This document shows positions 57,528 through 64,000 of a DNA stretch of 64,000 bases, in pieces; position 1 is the stretch's first letter, and each line of letters starts with the position of its first letter. The position numbers and the translations under genes are program-made. A model generated the notes under the pieces. It made no database searches, had not been told where the DNA came from, and worked only from the letters and a program-made list of their open reading frames with translations. The stretch covers positions 1 to 64,000 of the forward strand of contig NZ_JAAAMK010000003.1 in the NCBI RefSeq assembly GCF_024105665.1, in the 5' to 3' direction. Origin of the DNA: Aliihoeflea aestuarii (GTDB lineage: Bacteria; Pseudomonadota; Alphaproteobacteria; Rhizobiales; Rhizobiaceae).

Positions 57528-57919
57528 CCATAGATCTCGCCGACGTTCCAATCTGGGCCGCCATTCCGGCAGCCGCGTTCCTCGTCATCGGGGCGGGCCT
57601 GTCACTGCTGGGAACGCTCGGCCTCGTGCGCCTGCAGACATTCTACGACCGCATCCACGCGCCGACCCTGGCCACGAGCTGGGGTGCGGGCGGCATGGTC
57701 ATGGCCTCGATGATCATCTTCACGGCCGCGTCCGCGCGGCCCGTCTTTCACGAAATCCTGATCGGCATCTTCGTCACCGTCACCACGCCCGTCACGTTGA
57801 TGATGCTGGGGCGGGCGACGCTTTATCGCGACCGCATGGAAAACAGCCCCGACCTGCCGAAAGCCGCCCGCCATGTGCCGGAGCCGGAGGACGAGGAAAA
57901 AGAAGAGCAAAACACATGA
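57524..57919 (+). CDS. mrpG: Mrp antiporter subunit G
   Basis: A 131-aa subunit with three helices. [29 protein letters not shown] is the MrpG signature. The C-terminus is longer than usual and acidic ([12 protein letters not shown]). ATG 57524 overlaps mrpF by 4 nt, and its end overlaps the ptsN-like gene by 4 nt. Confidence 0.95.
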   Translation: MTIDLADVPIWAAIPAAAFLVIGAGLSLLGTLGLVRLQTFYDRIHAPTLATSWGAGGMVMASMIIFTAASARPVFHEILIGIFVTVTTPVTLMMLGRATLYRDRMENSPDLPKAARHVPEPEDEEKEEQNT

Positions 57920-58374
57920 AGCTCACCGATTTCATCTCTACAGCACGCGTCGAGACCAAAGCGTCCTACGCAGACAAGCGCGCCGTCATCAAGGCGCTGG
58001 CGCGCCTGATGGCGGACGGGACAGCGCTTGAGCCGGAGGTCTTTTCCGATGCGCTCGGCGCGCGCGAGAAGCTGGGCTCGACCGCGATCGGCAAGGGCGT
58101 CGCCATCCCGCACGCCAAGCTGGCCGAAATCGACCAGCCGGTCGTCGCCATCATCCTTTTACAGGGCGAACTCGATTTCGAGGCACCGGACGACGAGCCG
58201 GTCGATATCGTCTTCGGCATCGTGACGCCGCCCGAAGCCACCGACGTGCAGATGATCGCGCATTTCGCCAAATATCTGCGCGACCCCAAATTCCTCAATG
58301 CGCTGCGCAGCGCCGCAACGCCGCAGGATGTCGTCGACACCTTGCAGCGCAAATGCACATTGCCGCCGGAATGA
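57916..58374 (+). CDS. PtsN-like EIIA (nitrogen-type PTS IIA) domain protein
   Basis: A 152-aa EIIA of the fructose/Ntr type. The phosphorylation site His is in STAIGKGVAIPHAKL (near 68), and LLQGELDFEAPDDEPVDIVFGIVTPP agrees with the fold. In Proteobacteria EIIA-Ntr controls K+ transporters and kinases through its phosphorylation state. Here it is co-translated with mrpG (ATGA overlap), which suggests control of, or by, the Mrp antiporter. The main ptsN next to rpoN is not in the window, so this is likely a second copy. Confidence 0.88.
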   Translation: MKLTDFISTARVETKASYADKRAVIKALARLMADGTALEPEVFSDALGAREKLGSTAIGKGVAIPHAKLAEIDQPVVAIILLQGELDFEAPDDEPVDIVFGIVTPPEATDVQMIAHFAKYLRDPKFLNALRSAATPQDVVDTLQRKCTLPPE

Positions 58375-58405
58375 ACGATGCCGGCGGCGTTTGCGTATCG
58401 GGCGC

Positions 58406-59524
58406 TCAGTCCCAGCTCAGCGCGCCGCCGCTCTGATATTCGATGACGCGGGTTTCGAAGAAGTTCTTTTCCTTCTTCAAGTCCATCGCCTCCGACATCC
58501 ACGGGAAGGGATTCTCCGCCTCCTTGAAGACGGGCGCCAGACCCAGTTGCGCGCAGCGGCGGTTGGCGATGAAGTGCATATATTGCTCGCACAAGGCCGC
58601 ATTGAGCCCCAGGAAGCCGCGCGGCATCGTATCGCGCCCGTAGGACGCTTCCAGTTCGGCCGCATCGGCGATCATGCCGCGCACCTCGTCCTGAAACTCC
58701 CTCGTCCACAGATGCGGGTTTTCCAGCTTGATCTGGTTGATGACGTCGATGCCGAAATTCAGGTGGATCGACTCGTCGCGCAATATGTACTGATACTGCT
58801 CGGCGATGCCGACCATCTTGTTGCGCCGGCCGAGCGACAGGATTTGCGCGAAGCCCGTGTAGAACCACATGCCTTCGAAGATGACGTAGAATGCAACCAG
58901 ATCACGCAGGAACGACTGGTCGGCCTCCAGCGTGCCCGTCTTGAAATCGGGATTGTCGAGGTTCTGCGTGTGCTTCAGCGCCCATGCCGCCTTGTCGGTG
59001 ATCGACGGCACCTCACGATACATGTTGAACAATTCGCCCTCGTCGAGGGCGAGGCTTTCAACGATGTACTGGAAGGTATGCGTGTGTATCGCCTCCTCGA
59101 AGGCTTGGCGCAGGAGATATTGCCGGCATTCCGGATTGGTCAGATGGCGATAGATCGCCAGCACGATGTTGTTCGCCACGAGCGATTCGGACGCGGCGAA
59201 GAAGCCGAGATTGCGCTTGATCATGCGCCGCTCGTCCTCGGTCAGGCCGTCCTTCGACTTCCACAGCGCGATGTCGGCCTGCATGGACACTTCCGTCGGC
59301 ATCCAGTGATTGTTGCAGCCTGACAAGTACTTCTCCCACGCCCAGCGATATTTGAGCGGCAGGAGCTGGTTCACGTCGGCGCGCGCATTGATCATGCGCT
59401 TGTCGTCCACCGAAACGCGCGCCCCGCCACGTTCGATCTCGCCGAGGCCGGTGGCGTCGGCGGCGGTCGCGGCGGCGAGCGACGGGATGGATGAGGCGGC
59501 TTTGGGTTCTGACCAGTCGAGCAT
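58406..59524 (-). CDS. nrdB: Ribonucleotide reductase class I beta subunit (class Ic-like, Phe at the radical Tyr site)
   Basis: A 372-aa R2 protein. Metal ligands by alignment to E. coli R2 are Glu113 (ASESLVANN; Asp84 in E. coli), Glu144 and His147 ([10 protein letters not shown]), Glu217 (IFEGMW), and Glu251 and His254 (RDESIHLNF). The position of radical Tyr122 is Phe151. Phe there and Glu as the first ligand are the hallmarks of class Ic (Chlamydia-type) R2 with a Mn/Fe cofactor. AAGGAG precedes ATG 59524. It follows nrdA by 158 bp, with a repeat element between. Confidence 0.93.
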   Translation of the reverse strand: MLDWSEPKAASSIPSLAAATAADATGLGEIERGGARVSVDDKRMINARADVNQLLPLKYRWAWEKYLSGCNNHWMPTEVSMQADIALWKSKDGLTEDERRMIKRNLGFFAASESLVANNIVLAIYRHLTNPECRQYLLRQAFEEAIHTHTFQYIVESLALDEGELFNMYREVPSITDKAAWALKHTQNLDNPDFKTGTLEADQSFLRDLVAFYVIFEGMWFYTGFAQILSLGRRNKMVGIAEQYQYILRDESIHLNFGIDVINQIKLENPHLWTREFQDEVRGMIADAAELEASYGRDTMPRGFLGLNAALCEQYMHFIANRRCAQLGLAPVFKEAENPFPWMSEAMDLKKEKNFFETRVIEYQSGGALSWD

Positions 59525-59563
59525 TTGTGTTCTCCTTAAGATTGTTCTGCGCGGTCTGCGCTG

Positions 59564-59675
59564 CCCCTCATCGCCCTGCCGGGCACTTCTCCCCGTAAGA
59601 ACGGGGAGAAGAATACAGCTCCAACGTCGGCGCCCCCTTTCCCCGTTTTTACGGGGAGAGGGTAAGGGTGAGGGG
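59564..59675. repeat. Intergenic mosaic repeat between nrdA and nrdB
   Basis: A 112-bp element bounded by CCCCTCA (59564-59570) and TGAGGGG (59669-59675). Inside are two palindromes: CTTCTCCCCGT/ACGGGGAGAAG (59587-59611) and CTTTCCCCGTTTTTACGGGG (from 59637). Repeats with CTTCTCCCCGT and ACGGGGAGAAG are common between rhizobial genes. It may modulate nrdB expression relative to nrdA. Confidence 0.75.
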
Positions 59676-59682
59676 TGATCGC

Positions 59683-62574
59683 CTACTGGCAGGCTTCGCA
59701 CTCGGGATCGTCGATGACGCAGGCCTTGCCCCATGCAGCATCGGGATCGACCACGATGGGCGCGGCGGCAGGTTTGGCAACGGCAAGAGCCGAGACGGCA
59801 TTGAGCTTTCCGTCCGTGCCTTTCAGCGTCGATTTCTCGACATGCGTGGCCGAGCGCGAGCGCAGATAGTAGGTCGTCTTCAACCCCATCTTCCAGGCAA
59901 GCCGGTAAAGCTCGTCGAGCTTCTTGCCGGACGGATTGGCGATGTAGAGGTTGAGCGACTGCGCCTGGTCGATCCATTTTTGCCGGCGCGAGGCCGCCGC
60001 GATCAGCCACGCCGAATCGATCTCGAAAGCGGTTGCGTAGAGCACCTTGATATCGTCGGGGATGCGGTCGATCTGGCCGACGGACCCGTCGAAATATTTG
60101 AGGTCCGACACCATCACCTCGTCCCAGAGCCCGCGCGCCTTCAGATCATGGACGAGCTGCGCGTTCACGACCGTGAAGTCGCCCGACATGTTCGATTTGA
60201 CGAACAGGTTCTGATAGCCCGGCTCGATCGATTGCGACACGCCGCAGATGTTGGAGATCGTCGCCGTCGGCGCGATCGCCATCGTATTGGAATTGCGCAT
60301 GCCGGTCGTCTTCACGCGCTGACGCAGCGCGTCCCAGTCGAGCGTCGCGCCTTCATCCATGTCCACGCCCGGCCGCGCATCCTCAAGCAACTTGATCGAA
60401 TCGATCGGCAGGAGGCCGCGCGACCAGAGCGAACCGTCGAAGCTCGGATAGCGGCCGCGCTCGGCGGCGAGATCGACGGAGGCCGAAATCGCGTGATAGC
60501 TGATCGCTTCCATCGACCGGTCGGCGAATTCCACAGCCGCATCCGACGCATAGGCGATCTTGAGCTTCTGCAACGCGTCCTGAAAGCCCATCAGGCCGAG
60601 GCCGACCGGGCGGTGGCGCAGATTCGAGGCGCGGGCTTCGGGGATCGTGTAGAAATTGATGTCGACGACGTTGTCGAGCATGCGCATCGCGGTGCTCACC
60701 GTCCTGGCCAGACGGTCGAAATCGAGACCGTTTTCCGTGACATGGTTGAGAAGGTTGACGGAGCCCAGATTGCAGACGGCCACCTCGTCCTTCGACGTGT
60801 TCAGCGTGATCTCGGTGCACAGATTGGACGAATGCACCACGCCGATATGGCCCTGCGGCGAGCGGATGTTGCACGGGTCCTTGAAGGTGATCCACGGGTG
60901 GCCGGTTTCGAAGACCATGGTCAGCATCCGGCGCCACAAATCGAGCGCCCGGACCTTGCGGGACACGCGCAACTCGCCGGCCGCCGCCTTGGCTTCATAG
61001 GCTTCGTAGGCGGCCTTGAAAGGCTTGCCATAGAGATCGTGCAAATCGGGCGTCTCGTCCGGCGAGAACAACGTCCATTCGCCATCCGCCTCCACGCGCT
61101 CCATGAACAGGTCCGGCACCCAGTTGGCGGTGTTCATGTCGTGCGTGCGGCGGCGGTCGTCGCCAGTGTTCTTGCGCAGGTCGAGGAACTCCTCGATGTC
61201 GACATGCCACGTTTCGAGATAGGCGCAGACCGCGCCCTTGCGCTTGCCGCCCTGGTTGACGGCGATGGCGGTGTCGTTGGCCACTTTCAGGAACGGCACG
61301 ACGCCCTGGCTCTCGCCATTGGTGCCCTTGATATGCGCGCCGAGGCCGCGAACCGGCGTCCAGTCGTTTCCAAGGCCACCGGAATATTTTGCCAGCAAAG
61401 CATTGTCCTTCACGCCCTTGAAGATCGCGTCGAGATCGTCGCCGATGGTCGTCAGGAAGCAGGAGGACAGTTGAGGCCGCGTGGTGCCCGAGTTGAATAG
61501 GGTCGGCGTCGAGGCCATGAAGTCGAAGGACGACAGGAGGTCGTAGAACTCGATGGCGCGCGCCTCGCGGTCGATCTCGCGGATCGCGAGGCCCATGGCG
61601 ACGCGCATGAAGAAGGCTTGCGGCAATTCGAACCGCTTGCCCTTCGTGTGCAGGAAATAGCGGTCGTAGAGCGTCTGGAGACCGAGATACTGGAAGTTCA
61701 GGTCGCGCTCCGGCTTCAGCGCGGCGCCGATGCGGGCAAGGTCGAAGCGACCGAGTTCAGGGTCGATCAGTTCCGCCTCGATGCCGGTGCGGATGAAGTC
61801 GGGAAAATAGGTCGCGTAACGCGTGCCCATATCGGCCTGCGTCGCCTGCTCCGGCCGACCCGAAACGAAGGTCAGGGCCTCGCGCCGCAACTTGTCCATC
61901 AAAAGCCGCGCCGAGACGAAAGTGTAGTTCGGCTCCTGCTCGACCATGGTGCGCGCGGCAAGGATCGGTGCAAGCGACAATTCGTCCAGCGTGATGCCGT
62001 CGTAGAGATTGCGTTTCGTCTCGCTGAGAATCGGAGCCGGCGAGACCGCTTCCAGCCCCTCGCATGCCTCGTCCACGATGCGGGCAAGGCGTGCTTCGTC
62101 CAGCGGCAGCAACGCGCCCTTCTCGCCCTTCACGTTGAGGGACGGCGCTGCGGATTGCACGGTCGCGGGCTTTTCGGCTTCACGCTCACGCGCGCGCTCG
62201 GCACGATAGAGCACATAGGCGCGGGCGACCTTGTGATGCCCTTCGCGCATCAAGGCGAGTTCGACCTGGTCCTGCACGTCCTCGATATGGAAGGTGCGGC
62301 CCTCGCCGACGCGCCGCGTCAGCGCGGAAACGACCTGATCGGTCAGGTCCTCGACGATATCGTGGACGCGGCGCGAGCCTGCTGCCGTCGACCCTTCGAC
62401 CGCGAGAAACGCCTTGGTCAGCGCGACCGTGATCTTGGCCGGATCGAACGGCGTGACGCCGCCATTGCGCCGGATCAGGCGGTAGCCAGGCTCGGCCGGC
62501 GCATGCGCGACCGTTTCCGCGGCAGGTTGGATCGGGCGTGTTCCGTTGGTGTGAAGTGCGTGTGTTGCCGGCAT
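59683..62574 (-). CDS. nrdA: Ribonucleotide reductase class I alpha subunit
   Basis: A 963-aa R1 protein. An ATP-cone (about 30-125, [25 protein letters not shown]) gives allosteric control. A second, partial cone-like region follows. The catalytic domain has [31 protein letters not shown] with the active-site Cys and Glu, and the radical-transfer and C-terminal ECEACQ (two Cys) that accept electrons from thioredoxin. ATG 62574 is inside a longer frame whose upstream part overlaps the riboswitch. It is first in the operon nrdA-nrdB. Confidence 0.95.
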   Translation of the reverse strand: MPATHALHTNGTRPIQPAAETVAHAPAEPGYRLIRRNGGVTPFDPAKITVALTKAFLAVEGSTAAGSRRVHDIVEDLTDQVVSALTRRVGEGRTFHIEDVQDQVELALMREGHHKVARAYVLYRAERAREREAEKPATVQSAAPSLNVKGEKGALLPLDEARLARIVDEACEGLEAVSPAPILSETKRNLYDGITLDELSLAPILAARTMVEQEPNYTFVSARLLMDKLRREALTFVSGRPEQATQADMGTRYATYFPDFIRTGIEAELIDPELGRFDLARIGAALKPERDLNFQYLGLQTLYDRYFLHTKGKRFELPQAFFMRVAMGLAIREIDREARAIEFYDLLSSFDFMASTPTLFNSGTTRPQLSSCFLTTIGDDLDAIFKGVKDNALLAKYSGGLGNDWTPVRGLGAHIKGTNGESQGVVPFLKVANDTAIAVNQGGKRKGAVCAYLETWHVDIEEFLDLRKNTGDDRRRTHDMNTANWVPDLFMERVEADGEWTLFSPDETPDLHDLYGKPFKAAYEAYEAKAAAGELRVSRKVRALDLWRRMLTMVFETGHPWITFKDPCNIRSPQGHIGVVHSSNLCTEITLNTSKDEVAVCNLGSVNLLNHVTENGLDFDRLARTVSTAMRMLDNVVDINFYTIPEARASNLRHRPVGLGLMGFQDALQKLKIAYASDAAVEFADRSMEAISYHAISASVDLAAERGRYPSFDGSLWSRGLLPIDSIKLLEDARPGVDMDEGATLDWDALRQRVKTTGMRNSNTMAIAPTATISNICGVSQSIEPGYQNLFVKSNMSGDFTVVNAQLVHDLKARGLWDEVMVSDLKYFDGSVGQIDRIPDDIKVLYATAFEIDSAWLIAAASRRQKWIDQAQSLNLYIANPSGKKLDELYRLAWKMGLKTTYYLRSRSATHVEKSTLKGTDGKLNAVSALAVAKPAAAPIVVDPDAAWGKACVIDDPECEACQ

Positions 62575-62690
62575 CTCGTCCCCGTGGGTGCTGTGGACGG
62601 GATGAAGGCAAAACGCCGGCCGCGGATGAAGCATCCACGCGCCTTGCGCACCGCCGGAGCACCCCGCCCGAGGTTCGTTCACATCGTCAA

Positions 62691-62875
62691 GGCAGGTCTC
62701 CTGGCTCGCAGGTCGCCGCCTTTCGTCAGCCTTCCCGGTGAATCACCAGTGGCATTACTCGACGAAACGCTCGCTGCTTACAGTTGCGGGGGCAGCGCCG
62801 GATTTCCCGCTGACGGGGCACCGGCTTCCCTCTTAGCCTCCTTTGCCGAATCGGCTTCGGAAGACCCTGACGACT
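62691..62875 (-). promoter_or_regulatory. Cobalamin (B12) riboswitch upstream of nrdAB
   Basis: On the minus strand the conserved core is present in order: AGGGAAGCCGGTG, CGCTGCCCCCGCAACTGTAAGC (the B12-box area), GCCACTG, GGGAAGGC and GAGCCAGGAGACCTGCC at the 3' end (62691-62707). The order and sequences match the cobalamin riboswitch family. It ends 116 nt before the nrdA start. A GGGGTGC segment past it can pair with GCACCC next to the nrdA ribosome site, so translational control is plausible. B12 binding would lower nrdAB expression. Confidence 0.92.
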
Positions 62876-63208
62876 GCATATTGCGTTCACGCGCATGCGG
62901 TCGTCAACATATTGATGAAAAGATTCACGATCAGGCGTCGATGCTCGTCATATTGTGCGGATGTGACACGGCTCAACCGAACGCACGCGTTCAGTAACAA
63001 TCCGGCAGACATGCTTCAGTTCAGTATTAATGCCGATTCTTCGAAGTTTAACCCTTCCCGGCTAACTTGCCCGTCAAATGCTCTTGGCGTGACAGGAAGT
63101 CGATGGGTCGAACGTCACCCTATAACTTCTTATTAAGCATAAAGATGTTCACGACATGCAGGGACTCCACTTGGCGGTAAAGTGCTGTGGAGCACAAAGG
63201 GTGAGGGA
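62876..63208. other. Divergent promoter region of nrdA and the flippase gene
   Basis: This 333-bp stretch has no gene. It must hold the nrdA promoter (minus) and probably the promoter of the flippase gene (plus). It is AT-richer than the flanks. Two similar motifs, CAACATATTGAT near 62905 and TCATATTGTGCG near 62949, are 41 bp apart and could be NrdR-type boxes; their match to the consensus is partial. Confidence 0.4.
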
Positions 63209-64000
63209 ATGGGCGCGGGCCTGATCGACGCAGTCAAGGCAAGAATGGCGTTTCATCCGGGCGGGTTTTCCCGCACCGGCATTTCCGTCATGGGCCTGCG
63301 CATCGGCGCGGCGGGACTGGCCTTCATCGCCCAGGTGGCGGCCGCGCGGCTGGTCGGCGCGGAAGCCTTCGGCTCCTATGCGCTCGTCCTCGTCTGGTTG
63401 CTTCTGCTCGGCCATGGCGCGACGGTTGGAACGAACCAGCTCGTCTGCCGCTTCGTGTCCGCCTATCGGGCAAAGAGCGACGCGGGGGCGATGCTCGGCC
63501 TTCTCCATTTCTCGTTCGCGCTGGCGCTTGGCGTATCGGTCGCCGTGACGCTCGCCGCGCTGGCCGTCGTCCATTTCGGGCCGGCGCTTTCGCCGCAGAT
63601 CATCGCGCTTGCGACGCTTGCCTTTCTGGTTATCCCCCTGCTCGTGCTTCAGGAGTTTCTCGAAGCGATCGCACGCGGTCTCGACAAGCCGCTGCTTGGC
63701 ATCGGGCCAACGATGCTCCTGCGGCATCTGGCGATCATCTCCGGCGTCGGCTTCGTTTTCGTTACTGGCGGATCGGCCGACGCCGTGACCATCATGAGCT
63801 TCACCGTGGGCGGATTGGTCGCCTCCGTGGCCGTCCAGTCCCTGCTGTTGTGGGGCGAGTTGAAAACGATGCTCGCAGGCGTCAGGGCCAGCTACCAGGT
63901 CGGCTACTGGTTCAGGACCGCGCTGCCGGTCGCGTTGCTCGACGCCAGCGAAGTGCTGTTCCACAATGCCGACATCCTGATCCTCGGTCTTTTCATGCCG
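63209..64000 (+). CDS. Polysaccharide/lipid flippase (Wzx/MurJ-like), partial at the window end
   Basis: An open frame from ATG 63209 runs without stop to the window end (264 codons). AAAGGGTGAGGGA precedes the ATG. The protein is strongly hydrophobic with at least six helices. GISVMGLRIGAAGLAFIAQVAAARLVGAEAFGSYALV is the typical first-repeat start of MOP-superfamily flippases (RfbX/Wzx). It probably exports a polysaccharide precursor. The C-terminal part and any linked glycan genes are outside the window. Confidence 0.8.
   Translation, partial: MGAGLIDAVKARMAFHPGGFSRTGISVMGLRIGAAGLAFIAQVAAARLVGAEAFGSYALVLVWLLLLGHGATVGTNQLVCRFVSAYRAKSDAGAMLGLLHFSFALALGVSVAVTLAALAVVHFGPALSPQIIALATLAFLVIPLLVLQEFLEAIARGLDKPLLGIGPTMLLRHLAIISGVGFVFVTGGSADAVTIMSFTVGGLVASVAVQSLLLWGELKTMLAGVRASYQVGYWFRTALPVALLDASEVLFHNADILILGLFMP

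Noticed and set aside
57966-58868. A minus-strand frame joining the 3' end of nrdB with the antisense of the ptsN-like gene
   Set aside because: It is out of frame with nrdB and overlaps two well-supported genes.

Overview
This 64 kb window looks like chromosome of an alphaproteobacterium of the order Hyphomicrobiales (Rhizobiales). The DNA is GC rich. Supporting markers are the trpFBA-accD-folC string beside trxA, dnaK-dnaJ-pmtA synteny, an AccD without the Cys4 zinc finger, a heat-shock promoter of the alphaproteobacterial type before dnaK, and short palindromic intergenic repeats of the rhizobial kind. I would not name a genus from this window alone.

Layout. 1-130 is the right end of an IS481-type element next to tRNA-Arg(CCG). 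0.5-3.7 kb holds a FAD oxidoreductase, a D,D-carboxypeptidase lipoprotein and a MetE-C-like methyltransferase. 3.8-11.4 kb is a minus-strand urease locus (ureD-A-J-B // C-gst-E-F-G), split between ureB and ureC by two opposite-strand genes for related small exported proteins. 11.5-17 kb has a nu-class-like GST and a branched-chain-type ABC transporter with a fused permease-ATPase and a convergent binding protein. 17.2-23.9 kb is a peptide-type ABC operon divergent from an M20 dipeptidase. 25.7-31.2 kb holds trxA and, on the minus strand, trpF-trpB-trpA-accD-folC. 31.4-35 kb carries a YgjP-like metallopeptidase, a DUF2852 protein, a BenE-like transporter and an alpha/beta hydrolase. 35.1-41 kb is infC, rpmI-rplT and pheS-pheT, with three small accessory genes between pheS and pheT. 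41-50 kb contains an oxidoreductase, a YbhN-like membrane protein, dnaK-dnaJ-pmtA, a flavin reductase, pyrF and small genes. 50-51 kb is a DgcN-like gene. 51.9-58.4 kb is a complete Mrp Na+/H+ antiporter operon with a translationally coupled PtsN-like gene. 58.4-62.9 kb is nrdA-nrdB behind a cobalamin riboswitch. A flippase gene runs off the right edge.

The most unusual region is the peptide transporter at 17.2-23.9 kb. Its binding protein appears circularly permuted: the usual C-terminal third of the SBP_5 fold comes first. Its DppC-type permease carries about 295 extra residues in the first periplasmic loop, forming seven regular repeats of about 40 residues that look like a seven-bladed beta-propeller. 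Its two ATPases are fused, with an extra C-terminal segment. All reading frames are intact and overlap by 4 nt where expected, so this looks like a working, remodelled importer rather than decay.

A second point of interest is ribonucleotide reductase. The NrdB has Phe where the radical Tyr should be and Glu in place of the usual Asp metal ligand, which are class Ic (Mn/Fe) hallmarks. The operon is preceded by a B12 riboswitch, suggesting that a B12-dependent class II enzyme exists elsewhere and that this operon is the backup used when B12 is scarce.
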